64,000 nt of DNA from Yponomeuta sedellus (lineage: Eukaryota; Arthropoda; Insecta; Lepidoptera; Yponomeutidae): contig OW203724.1 in assembly GCA_934045075.1 (NCBI GenBank), positions 19,769,143 through 19,833,142 on the forward strand, in the 5' to 3' direction. The notes beneath the pieces are model-generated. The model was not told the DNA's origin, did not search any database, and was given only the letters and a program-made list of their open reading frames with translations. Positions within the stretch are counted from its first letter, which is position 1. The number at the start of each line of letters is the position of its first letter. Positions 46,163 through 57,245 of this stretch are shown here, piece by piece. The translations under genes were made by a program, and so were the position numbers.

Positions 46163-46337
46163 TCACTCAGCATGCTTCCTTCTGTATCTAGTTGGTTAGA
46201 CCACAGCTATAACTTATTGTAGCCGGACTTGCAACTGATGAGAGCTCCGTGCCTCTGTTGGGGGCGGCGTCACGTGACAGCGGTGGGAATGGCGCAATCA
46301 CGGTTCGTTCCATTTTGTTGCTCTGCGGTCGTTTAAG
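46163..46337 (+). repeat. Dispersed repeat, first copy
   Basis: Shares CAACTGATGAGAGCTCCGTG, GTCACGTGACNGC and ATGGCGCAATCACGGTT with 47379-47547 in the same orientation, about 1.2 kb apart. Not recognised. Confidence 0.6.
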
Positions 46338-46734
46338 ATAAAGACAACCTTTATTTCGGGTACACATTTAATTGCATCAAAAACATCAAATAAGCTTTTT
46401 ACAATTACAGAAGAAAACCTTTTGGTATACCTTACTTCAAGAAGTAAACCCGAAACATAGACGTCTGCCTATCAAACAAAGCGCGTGGGCTTTATTAAAG
46501 CTCATGCCCTCCGCATACTAACATTTCCACTTCCACTAAAACATTGTCCCAGTTATCTTTGATTTTAGCGCACACCCTATGCATTGTACGATTTTATTGC
46601 ATTTTATTTAATTAAAAACAACGTGCATAGTGTATGAAATCATAACATCTAACAATAAGTAATAATAGACAAAGTTAATACAATTTTCAAAATAGCCATG
46701 TCAGCAAATAGAAATAATAGAATATATTCTTTTT

Positions 46735-46830
46735 GTTGCACTATGCCGTGCTAAGGACCATTTTAAAACCTACTTAGAGTCTCAAAATTCCACCCATGCC
46801 CGGACTCGAACCGCACTTCAAGACCTTGTC
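46735..46830 (-). mobile_element. SINE family C fragment
   Basis: Tail TTTTTGTTGCACTATGCCGT, then CCACCCATGCCCGGACTCG of the head. Confidence 0.55.
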
Positions 46831-46904
46831 AAAGTGAAAACTTTCCATTCCTCATACATCATGCTAGAAGAGGTTAATGTGACAAGGTTTTGACTTGTTA
46901 ACAT

Positions 46905-47120
46905 CTTAGTGCACGCGACTGCAATGACTTTGTTTTCTAACTGTAAATTTCTAAATTTATATAGGTACATTTTTGAATCCTGAGTGTCTGAGGTGTTCAA
47001 ATCTCTCAGCGCTTGAAATTGCCAATCCGCGGTGGGCACGCATGGTAACTGATCTCATACTCTCTCTCTCTCTCTGAGAGAAGGCCTGTGCCCTGCAGCG
47101 GGACCTATATAGGCTACAAA
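46905..47120 (+). mobile_element. SINE family B body
   Basis: Has GAGTGTCTGAGGTGTTC, CAATCCGCGGTGGGCACGC, a short (TC)n run and GAGAGAAGGCCTGTGCCC. Confidence 0.65.
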
Positions 47121-47189
47121 AACAAAATAAATATAGATAAATAAATAGTGGCCTTTGCCCAGCAGTGGGACACAATCGAGGATACATAA

Positions 47190-47345
47190 AAAAAATTAGA
47201 GGCATAAAATTCCACCCGAGCCGGGACTCAAACCCACGAGTTCTGGCTAACCGTGCCAGTGCTCTCCCAACTGAGCTAATGGGCGACTACCCGGCATCCG
47301 TGAAATTTCGAACCTCTTTACAAAACTCTCTGTATTACGTACAGG
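47190..47345 (-). mobile_element. SINE family C
   Basis: The minus strand shows TTAGCTCAGTTGGGAGAGC, CTGGCACGGTTAGCCAG, box B GGGTTTGAGTCCCGGC and the flank with GGTTCGAAATTTCACGG. Confidence 0.7.
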
Positions 47346-47378
47346 CAGCAACATCTATAAAAATAAATATGTCCCAAT

Positions 47379-47547
47379 GAATATGCCCTCTTGTATATTT
47401 AGTTGGTCAGACAATAGCAGTAACTCGTTGTACAGTGAGCTGGCAACTGATGAGAGCTCCGTGCCTGGATCGGGGGCGTTGTCACGTGACCGCAGTGCGA
47501 ATGGCGCAATCACGGTTGGTTCCAATTTGTTGCTCGACGGAGGTCAA
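47379..47547 (+). repeat. Dispersed repeat, second copy
   Basis: Direct repeat of 46163-46337, moderately diverged; it follows a SINE-C, whereas the first copy follows RTE sequence. Confidence 0.6.
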
Positions 47548-47815
47548 TAGACATCTGCCCAATTAGACAAGATATTGTTAACTTGACCCACTTAGGTTTG
47601 TAAGTCAGACAATTAATTAAGTTTAACTGTCAGTCAGGAGTGTTCTTGAACGCAAGTTAATGTGCCCTTCAATGACAAGTACCCAGCATGTTATTGATAT
47701 ATAACAAAACCTTAACAAATTTACTTTTGCCGTGACTGCTCTGGAATTGCGGATAAAATGTCAAGCCATAATTTGCTGAAACAGGTATCAAAATATACTC
47801 TAATATAGTAAATGT

Positions 47816-47900
47816 CTCCACCAACCCGGACTTGGCCCCTCGTGGTGGAGTGTGGCCTAACCTTCCTGCGATGCAGCAAGAGAACCGTGTTGCCGTGACC
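47816..47900 (+). mobile_element. 5S-type SINE, 3' scrap
   Basis: Matches CCAACCCGGACTTGGCCCC and GGTGGAGTGTGGCCTAACC of the family body. Confidence 0.6.
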
Positions 47901-48163
47901 CGTTATGGTAAAAACATTATACGATTTAGGGATTCGTTTGCGAAATATTATGCTTTTTGTTAGAATAGGACGTCTCCCGCCCATTTCTCATATAATAAAG
48001 TTAAAAAAATACTTTCACGGCTAAGTAGGCAATAGACGACCAACTTATGAGAGGAAAACTTCGTGAAAATTCCATAGAAAATTACTTTGTTTCAGTAGTT
48101 AGTTGTGTAAGGCGGCGAGTTAATATAACTAAAATAAAATCCTAATATCAATCAAAAGCCTTT

Positions 48164-48480
48164 TTAAGGTCGTAAATTTTGACGACGGAACCCTACAATG
48201 CACGTGGACAAACACACACACTCATGCTGTTCGCAATTGACGTTGATGTGATGATAGCCCTCGAATTCGTTTGACAAATTCGGTTCCGTTGAAAAAGGGG
48301 CACCGCTCCGCGTCGCCTTGAAGATGGGCCACCAGCTCAGCCACCTGAGCAACCAGCGCACCGTCGCCTTTGACAGCCGCCAGCGAGTTGCAGTCACCAC
48401 TGCGTTGATGCGTTGAAGATGATCTTAGGAAATCCACCCAGGATTGCCCCGATTGATTGAAACGCCGAACCACTTTTAAA
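48164..48480 (-). other. GC-rich island with open frames, identity unknown
   Basis: Two overlapping minus-strand frames of 78 and 83 codons lie in a GC-rich patch inside AT-rich DNA. I recognise no domain. It could be a diverged gene exon or mobile-element coding debris. Confidence 0.25.
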
Positions 48481-49560
48481 CTTATAATTTGAGTATGAAA
48501 TAGTTACAATTTAGCACCGGACCGCACCGGTGCCGTGAGAACAGAGAAGAGAGACGAGAGGAGTGTTGACACGTACGTATTTTTGAAGTGAAATGACCGA
48601 GTTTACAATTTGACATCGTTCAATTAAAAAGTTAAAGTATTGTCTATACGTCAATTAGTGATCGAATGATGATTATTACACGCCTCCAAAAGGGTTTACT
48701 GTACTTTTCCTAGATGGCACTAGGAGTCACGTATGATATCAAGTTTGAATAAATTGAAGTAATAAAAGCATGTTAATTTCCATTAACACATGCACTTAAA
48801 TCTACCGTGTAATAGAATCTCTTCATACACTACATCCACGAAGTGAACTCTCGGCTCTTTGCGAATCAATGTAAGCTAATCGAGGCTTAGCTTCCAGCCC
48901 GGAGGCGCCTGAGCGTCGAATAGTGATTAACTTTTATTGCTAAAAGACTCCGATTTACCGATTCCGAGCGATTAGTAGCGGAGGAAGAGAGCTTGAGTAT
49001 TTTTCTCGATGATTCAACTTTGCATTTCCTTTTTGCTCTACAATTTTCAATGGATTGTTTGAAGAAGAAAGGTTTTAACGTTAATCGTTTCTTTAATTGG
49101 ACGATGGTTTCTACTGAGCGAGAATAAGTGCGCGTTAACAAAAAAAAAATATCGACATTATATTTCATAGGCATTGACCGCAGTATTGTTTAGCGTAGTA
49201 AAATAAACTTGTCCATTGACATTTTGCTGACGGTTTAAATGTCAAGATATTATAGGCATAAAAAAAATGGCCCTCCATTATCGAATAAAATCAGCTACTC
49301 CATCGGAGATGTTCAAAATTGCACTGAATAGAGACCGCTGTAAAGAGCTGTCTGCCAATCTTCAGTAATGGAGGCTTCAAGAAGGAGACGATCCAGTAAT
49401 TTACATATCAGCACAAACCTTCCCTCCAGTTAAATCACTAAGTGCTACGGAATGTGCACACCCAAGACACTCGGGTTAGCAAACGATTTTTTTCCTTTAG
49501 AGTGAATGAATGCTATTGCTAAAACAAATTCATAACTTTGCGTAACTTCGCAAACATTCA
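48481..49560. other. Unassigned AT-rich stretch
   Basis: No gene, array or pol III box recognised. Confidence 0.35.
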
Positions 49561-49604
49561 ATCTGTGCTTATTCATAACATTTATATTATGAATAAGCAC
49601 AGAT
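49561..49604. repeat. Perfect 18-bp-arm hairpin
   Basis: Arms ATCTGTGCTTATTCATAA and complement around an 8-bp loop, immediately before a SINE. Confidence 0.7.
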
Positions 49605-49619
49605 AAACTTTACATTCAT

Positions 49620-49775
49620 ATTACATTTACATACAGGCTCATACATTGCTTCTGGCCCCACACTAGGATACTGTGTCGTGGAAACCAGAAATCCAATCCA
49701 TCCAAGACCTGGGGTTTCTTTTTTTTTTCGTCCCCAGTCCCGGGAACTCTCGCACAGTAGGCAGATTCGATCACT
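49620..49775 (-). mobile_element. tRNA-headed SINE, family A, damaged head
   Basis: Tail CATTGCTTCTGGCCCCACAC and CCATCCAAGACCTGGGG. The head is reduced to CCCGGGAACTCTCGCACAGT. Confidence 0.7.
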
Positions 49776-49814
49776 GATTGATTGAATAAGCATGTCTACT
49801 AATTGTTCTTACAT

Positions 49815-50860
49815 ACATACATAACCTCACGCCTGTATTCCAGAGGGGTAGGCAGAGACCAGGGACTGCCACTTGCCACGATCCTGACAGATCACCTTCG
49901 CTTCATCAACGTTCAGAAGTCGTTGCCTGCACGCACGCCAGTTCCGGGTACTTTTTATCTTTCCCTTTGCTAATACATCCCTTATTTGGTCGATGAAAGT
50001 CCGTCTGGGACGTCCCTTACCAGCCCATCCCCTCACATTCGCAATATATATTTGTTTCGTTCATCTTTCTTCCTTCATTCTCTCCACATGTCCAAACCAA
50101 CGCAACATTCCTTTCTCAATTCTAGTCACTACATCCTCTTTCAGTCCACAACGTTCTCTAACCAGACTATTGCGTATCCTGTCATTCAAAGTAACACTAC
50201 ACATACTTCTCAAGGACCTCATTTCAACTGCATTAATTCTACTTTCTTGCTTCTTTTGCCACACCCAAGTCTCGCTACCATACATAGGTGTTGGGACCAG
50301 CACGCCACTATGAATAGCCAATCTAGCTCTTTTGGAGATGTTTCGGCTGCACACAATGGATCAAGGCACCGTTTACACAATTTCCCGCTTTTACTCTTCT
50401 TTCTATATCACCTTCACACTTTCCATCCCTCGTAAACAGGCTCTCCAAATAGTCAAATTCTTTTACTTGTTCCACTCTTTCGCCTCTAATCGTTATCTTG
50501 CACTCAGTCATTTCATCATCTTTTTCAAAAACCAGTACTTTTGTCTTACTCACATTCATGTTCATACCTTTCCTTTAAAAAGTCTCGTCCATTATTGTGA
50601 CTTGTGTCTGCAATTCTTCGACCGACGATGCGAACACCACTTGATCATCGGCGTACAACAAGCATTTCACAAGTGGCTCACCCATCCTTATCCCACATTA
50701 ATTCTCTTTCAGATCAGTCAGGCAACTATCCATTAATAAATTGAACAACCACGGGAATGCGACACAACCCTGTCTCACACCCTTGCGGATGCTAAGCCAG
50801 TCAGTATACGCCCCATTTATTCTAACGCAAGCCCCTGGAGTCTTGATAGAGAGACTAATT
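49815..50860 (-). pseudogene. RTE-like endonuclease/reverse transcriptase, C-terminal half
   Basis: Read on the minus strand from 50860: an RT motif with KGVRQGC, then the catalytic LLYADDQVVFASSVEELQ near 50650-50595, MNVSKTKVLVFEKDDEMTEC, MYGSETWVWQKKQ, DRIRNSLVRERCGLKEDVV and MLRWFGHVERM. The end is NVDEAKVICQDRGKWQSL followed by an ATGTATGTA tail. Several stops and frame changes break it, and the N-terminal endonuclease is missing. It is the longest RTE-like copy in the window. Confidence 0.75.
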
Positions 50861-51700
50861 GTTCTTCTGGTATAAAAATCCTAGCGAACTACAAGTAGCA
50901 ACAGTAAAATGTAATACACTACTCGTGTTAATCACAGAGTTTTCTGATACGAAAAAAAACTGGCCAAGTGCGCGTCGGACTCTCGCACGACGTACCATTT
51001 ATTCATTTTTATTTTATTCTATTTTATTAAAGACATCAACAGCGAAAACAAATTATTTAATCGGAATAATAAATGGGTCAATAACAGACATCCACAAATA
51101 GGCAGTTTATAATTACTAAAAATATACTGCGACAACGCTTTGTGATATAGGTACAAACACATCTTTTTTATCATTATCAATTAATTATTTAGTTTTCAAG
51201 TGAATATACTATTAAATATCCTGTTAATTCATCAATATTATTGATATCGAGAAACAACACTTTTTATGGTATGGGAGCCACAATTTAATTTTTTTTTTTC
51301 ATATTGCTTGTTGTTAGCCGCTAAGGCTACAGAAACACACCATGTGTAAAAATTTCAACTCTCTAGCTAGCATGGTTCGTAAGAGACAGCCTGGCGATAG
51401 ACATATGAGTCTTAGTAACAGGGTTCAATTTTAACTTTTTTTTTACGGAACCCTAAAAATAAAAAGCTTTGTCACGTTTCTCTCAGAAGTGATGTGCATG
51501 CATTCAGCGCACTGACAGAATAAAGGCCCGGCCAGGTATTAACGAAAGCAAATCAGATCCTCAAGCTGTGAATAAAATTATACTTCACTGAATAAAGTAT
51601 TTTCCGTCGCTCCCACAGCAAAGTATTACATTTAAATAAGCACGACGAGAGATTTCTTAAGGAACTAAAAGTTAGTTATAGAGACTAGACTCTTGGCAAG
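50861..51700. other. AT-rich stretch without recognised feature
   Basis: 51290-51470 contains repeat-like text common in insect intergenic DNA (ACGGAACCCTAAAAATAAAA) but no gene. Confidence 0.35.
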
Positions 51701-51714
51701 CTCTAGGACGCGTC

Positions 51715-51800
51715 AAGTAAAAAAAAACACCAGGACTTGGATGTTTACATGTTTTTGATGTCACTGTTTCTGGTTGTGGGGCCAGAAGTAATGTAATGTT
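51715..51800 (+). mobile_element. SINE family A tail
   Basis: CAGGACTTGGATGTTTACATG and GTGGGGCCAGAAGTAATG; the head is missing. Confidence 0.65.
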
Positions 51801-52682
51801 AATGTTCTTTTCTGTTCTGTATTTGTTTCTTTTAAAAGTTAAGTCTTTAATCTGTACCTTTAGGACTTTAGGACGCGTACCTTGATACTGAGTTGAGCAA
51901 AACAAACAAGCAAAGTCACCTAAGATCCTACACATTGTGTGAAAAAATAAAAAAATGCTGTTTTCAATATAAAATGTTCACTTTTGGACTAAACAAACAA
52001 ATTAATATAGCAAATATGATTTATTCTATCGGAGGCCGGAGTCGCCTCTTAAAGAGAAAGCTGTCTATCATGACAAAAGCAAATATAAACTCCGAATACT
52101 GAAACCTTTTAAGTGAAAACTTATACTGGCTAAAAGGCAAATAAGCGTAGGCTTCTGATCTGCTCCCGTGTTAGTACCTAAATCAAACGCGTGGGCTTAA
52201 TCATGTTGACGTCATGGGAGACCTTTGTAAATGGTAATTGTGACTTTAAGGGTGATCTTGTAAAGATATTCTCTTGGTTTAAACTAATAGGTTTACCTTC
52301 TGCCTTAATTTGAAGTATTTATGGAAGCCTTGATGTTCAAATTTTAACACTGATTAATAATAACATTAACAAAATCACTCGTTTTGGTCTCGTCCTATTT
52401 TTAATGTACATAGCCTATTGTTGATCACTATATAGGGGACGGACGTTTTAGTTCTCTAAAAAAATTAATAAAACTTTGGATCTGCAGTAGGTACTAAACT
52501 CTTTATTCATATTAGAGACTGACGTATTAGACATATTAAGAAATAGAACTAACTAGATCTAAAACTGACAAAATGTGTAAAAAAATATCTATTAAACTGA
52601 CATAATAAGAACAAGAACTACATAGATTTAAAACTGACAATTATGTGTGAAAAACAATCTATAGAAAGAAAAACTAAAACAT
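51801..52682. other. AT-rich stretch without recognised feature
   Basis: No supported gene or repeat. Confidence 0.35.
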
Positions 52683-52692
52683 AAAGAGGTCT

Positions 52693-52775
52693 AACATATT
52701 TTAAACTTTCGCGACTTGTACACATAGTTAGGATATTATTACTACGCGATTAAGCCCCGAAAATATTCTAACTAT
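52693..52775. mobile_element. Short deletion derivative of the 23426 element
   Basis: Starts AACATATTTTAAACTTTCGC and ends CCCCGAAAATATTCTAACTA, like the 23426-23834 copy, and is flanked by AAAGAGGTCT on both sides. Confidence 0.65.
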
Positions 52776-52799
52776 AAAGAGGTCTGGCGCCAAAACCTA

Positions 52800-53215
52800 T
52801 AATCGTCCCACTGCAGGGCACCTGCCTTCTCTCAGAGAGAGAGAGAGAGAGTATAAGCTTTATTACCACGAGTGCCCACCGCATATTAGTAATTTCAACC
52901 GCGGGGGTATTTTCGCTCTATAGATACTCTACTCCACCAATACCTTCCTCAGGGAAGAGACCCGTGCCCTTCTGTGGGGACAGAATTGATGATGACGAGT
53001 TACTTTATTTAGGAAATAAATGGTAGTCATATTCTTATGTTGCATACAAACTTTGTCCTTTACACCTACGTAATGAGATAATTTATACATCTTCCAGTAG
53101 CACCTTCACTCATACTAGATGGGTGTAGGGACCACTCGGAGGCAGCAGTGCCTGGGACATTGGTTTTTAAGATGGAGTCGGCTTTCCCGGCGCCCATCTA
53201 CTACCACCGCTCTTA
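52800..53215 (-). mobile_element. Mosaic of SINE fragments
   Basis: 52800-52915 is SINE-B body with a (GA)n run. 52925-52985 is the 5S-SINE 3' end (AGAGACCCGTGCCC). 53100-53210 is the reversed tail of the long SINE-B form at 22628. Confidence 0.55.
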
Positions 53216-53869
53216 AATAAATAAATATAATTTAAAACATAATTAACTTATTAAATGGTATTCCCAAAAAGAAAACCCAAAGAGCGCAAGGCCATTAACG
53301 TCCTCTTTTTTTTCCTTAGCTTATATTTAAATGTAAAACATTTTTATTTCCGACACTGAGATATTGCCATTTCTATTCGAACTGACCCTTAATTACACCA
53401 AAACATCAAGCAAAATGAGACTTTAATTCGCACAGCTAAGAATCACTTAGCGTGACTTGAGCGAGTGCTCGCCATTTCGGTTTTAGAACCTGGAGATCTG
53501 TGTCTTCATTCACTTTGTTTTGTGTCTCAGTTCAAAAGAAATTGGTCTCGTAAGTTAGGACGGATGACACACTTTGCAGGCGTCCGGCTGCCGGTAAATA
53601 GTAAACTGGCGGGCACTATACCACAAAGAACTAAAGAGACAGAGGGTCGACAGCTTAGCAAACCCCTAAACCACTGACCCCAAGTGACCCAGCCCGCAAT
53701 CAGCATAACATAGTTTTCACTCTTAAAATATACACAGCAGATTAATCTCAGATACTTTTAAAATAAAATAAGATAATATCGGTTCCTCACTGGGTGGAAG
53801 AAAATACTATCCAGTATTAAGCTCGCCATCCATAAAAAGGGTTTTTAGCCGATAAAACGCCACGCTGAA
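53216..53869. other. Unassigned stretch
   Basis: No gene or repeat recognised. Confidence 0.3.
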
Positions 53870-54012
53870 GGAGGCTGGTAGGCAGACCACCGACACGATG
53901 GTTAGACGACATCGTGAGGGTTGCGGGTCAGAGATGGATCAGGTTAGCACAGGACCGTGAGGAATGGCGCAATAAAAAGGAGGCCTATGCCCAGCAGTGG
54001 GTTGATGTGGGC
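53870..54012 (+). mobile_element. GATA-tailed non-LTR retrotransposon 3' end
   Basis: Encodes a VRVAGQRWIRLAQDREEW-type C-terminus with a stop in GGGCTAG, running directly into the GATA tract. Same end as at 11484 and 36383, which have only short tails. Confidence 0.7.
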
Positions 54013-54557
<545 letters not shown>

Positions 54558-54611
54558 TAAGCTCGCTTTTGTACAGATTTGTTTTTAGTTTTACCGTGCC
54601 AACGCTCTCCC

Positions 54612-54760
54612 AACATTAGCGCATTGGCTCAGTTGGGAGAGCGTTAGCACGGTTAGCCAGAGGTCGCGGGTTCGAGTCCCGGCATGGTGGAATTTTTAGC
54701 CTCTAAATAGGTTTTTTAAAATTGTTCTTAGCACGGGTTAGTGCAACAAAAAGAATATAA
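54612..54760 (+). mobile_element. tRNA-headed SINE, family C
   Basis: Head GGCTCAGTTGGGAGAGCG, AGCACGGTTAGCCAGAGG, box B GGGTTCGAGTCCCGGC, tail TTTAGCCTCTAAATAGG and GCACGGGTTAGTGCAAC. Confidence 0.8.
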
Positions 54761-54781
54761 TCAATAAAGAAATTTCATTCA

Positions 54782-54960
54782 TTAATTGATGAAGGAAAAC
54801 CTCGTGAGGAAACCTGAGTGTTGAGGTGTTCAAATACCTTACCGGTTGAAATTGCCAGTCCACGGTGTTCATGCGTAGTTATTAAGCCCATGACCTCTCT
54901 CTCTGAGAAGTGGTCTGTGCGCTGCAGTGTGACGTTTATAAGGTAAATTAAGAATATATA
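54782..54960 (+). mobile_element. SINE family B body
   Basis: GGAAAACCTCGTGAGGAAACC, CCACGGTGTTCATGCG and CTCTCTGAGAAGTGG. The head is missing. Confidence 0.6.
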
Positions 54961-55877
54961 CTTCGTACATGCTCTTTTAATTAAGCAAATCAAAACTAAT
55001 TCTCTAGCATCGACGACAGTCGCTAAACTAAACAGTCCCACAGCGGTTCAGTTTAGCAACTATCGTGGTTGAAAATTATGTAAATGAAGTATCAAGAAAG
55101 GGCATCTGATTCTATTGTCTATCATTATGGTAAGTTATATTAATGTAGATTAGCGACTACATTATATGAACAATTTATACGGAAGTTCATGTTGTGTGGA
55201 ATTTTTATTTTTTTAAATAACTTTTATACGACGCACAATCACTTGTGCTGGACCCAAACTAGGATGCCCTGTAGTATGGTAAGTTTGGCCTCTAACTTTA
55301 AAAATTCACATATTTTCCTTATTTATTATATCACTGTTAAATTCGCGAAAACAAGAGCAAGTTCTTAAATATAAAGTGTTTTTTGGGACGGGAAGTTGGC
55401 TATTTTTTTACTTAATAGTAAAACTTTCATAATTGAAAGTTTTGCTGATATAAGTATTTTAATAAAGCTTCTAACCCATGGATACTTTAGTACTACTGCG
55501 TACTAAAAACTTTTCTAAGAAAATTATGAAAAACATTAGACCTACATAGGTTTCCCACATTTTCTACTTTTGTGCATATGGTGTTAATTAAGGCAACATA
55601 ATTATGGTAATCCTGTGTGCATGGGACACCAGCTTGGAGAGCACAAGGTCAAGATAAAAGTTACATCTCGGTATTGGGTAGCAGCATCTCACTTTACGGG
55701 GTGAAATAAAGCAAGATGGCGCTAGTCGATAATGAGATAAAACTTTTTATCGTGACGTTGCTCTCGCTAGCTAGGCTTAGAATGGTGGCCGATTTATTTT
55801 TGTAGCTATCTTTTATTATTTCGTAACACTTACAACTATCATTACAGAGTGGCCTATTGCGATAGGGAAGTACGCAA
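54961..55877. other. AT-rich stretch with one SINE tail
   Basis: 55232-55285 has the AACTAGGATGCCCTGTAG tail. Nothing else recognised. Confidence 0.35.
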
Positions 55878-55945
55878 ATACATGTTGTATAAATAAAATT
55901 ATAAATTATTTTAATAATTTATAATTTTATTTATACAACATGTAT
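55878..55945. repeat. Perfect 33-bp-arm palindrome
   Basis: Arms 55878-55910 and 55913-55945 are exact complements (start ATACATGTTGTATAAATAAA) around TT. Almost all A and T. Confidence 0.9.
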
Positions 55946-56404
55946 CATTTAAAAGTACATAATATATTAAATTCATCATGTCAATATAAAATACCAAAAA
56001 CCATACAAATATTATTAATTCATAGCTTTCATTAAAAACAATTGCAATCATAAAAAAAATTACTCTGCGAAAATTTTAATGGTAACATAAAATACAAAGT
56101 GCAGCTTTTGTAAACTCATTCAGTGTACAATTAAAAAGGTCAATGGTCTCCGAAATTAGGTAGACACTACATGTTAGTCAGTCTTCTGTAGTAAGATAGT
56201 AAACATTTCAAGCTCCAGCACTCCCCTTTGTGAGCCGAGCTTCATTTACATGAACACACGGTTTTAGTTGAAGAAAAACATTTCGTGAAAAGCTAGAACG
56301 TACAAGAAGCAACACTAATATTGACTCTTAGATATAATAATAATAAAGCCTTTATTTGCATCCCAATTTATGGTTCACATTATCATTAAGTAATTACATA
56401 TTTC

Positions 56405-56725
56405 TATACTATTTTTATTTTTAATGCACTAACCCGTGCTAAGGACAAATTTAAAAACCTATTTAGAGGCTAAAAATTTCACCCATGCCGGGATTCGAAC
56501 CCGCAACCTCTGGCTATCCGTGCCAGCACTCTACCAATTAAGCTCAATTGGTAGAAATTTGTCCTTAGCACGGGTTAGTGCATTAAAAATAAAAATAGTA
56601 TTTTATTTTTAATGCACTAGCTCAATTGAGCTCAATTGGTAGAGCGCTGGCACGGATAGCCAGAGGTTGCGGGTTCGAATCCCGGCATGGGTGAAATTTT
56701 TAGCCTCTAAATAGGTTTTTAAATT
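56405..56725. mobile_element. Inverted pair of family-C SINEs
   Basis: 56405-56545 is on the minus strand and 56620-56725 on the plus strand. Between them 56545-56610 repeats GTCCTTAGCACGGGTTAGTG and the AATAAAAATAGTATTTT turn, so nearly the whole block can fold back on itself. Confidence 0.75.
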
Positions 56726-56764
56726 ACATATTTCGTGATTCATTATTAAGAATCATAATTAACA

Positions 56765-56840
56765 TAACATAACTTTTACGTACTGGCACATACATTACTT
56801 CTGGTCCCACACGAGGATACCCTGTGTCTTGGGTTATCAA
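56765..56840 (-). mobile_element. SINE family A tail
   Basis: Minus strand, with TTACTTCTGGTCCCACACG and GGATACCCTGTGTC. Confidence 0.55.
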
Positions 56841-56935
56841 CAAATTTTCATTAAACAATTAATTTTAATAATCACAACAATCTGAAATATTATTAGTGGT
56901 AATTATTTGTTTGTTTGTAATTATTTATTTGTTGT

Positions 56936-57245
56936 AGCGCTCGCGGCACAGTGAAACCGAGTGGTTGGAATCAATCACTTGAGTTAAACAACGACAGGCG
57001 CGGTCAGGTGCAGGATGGGTGACAATCCCGTGGCTACCGGATTTTTTAATTGCATTTTTTCAAGCGCTTCCGTGCTTGTCAAGGTACGTCATGTCGTTGG
57101 TGCCGGCTGTCATGTAATGGCAGTCGTGAAGCCATGACAGAGGCCTTATGGGCGGCTTGATAACTTCTGACAGTAAGGCCCGCCACTGTCTTACTTCACC
57201 AACCCGGACTTGGCCCCGAGGTGGAGTGTGGTCTAACCTTCCTAA
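56936..57245 (+). mobile_element. 5S-rRNA-derived SINE
   Basis: GCGCTCGCGGCACAG, GAGTTAAACAACGACAGGCG, GGTGCAGGATGGGTGACAA, then body to GAGGTGGAGTGTGGTC. The last part of the body is cut off. Confidence 0.75.
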
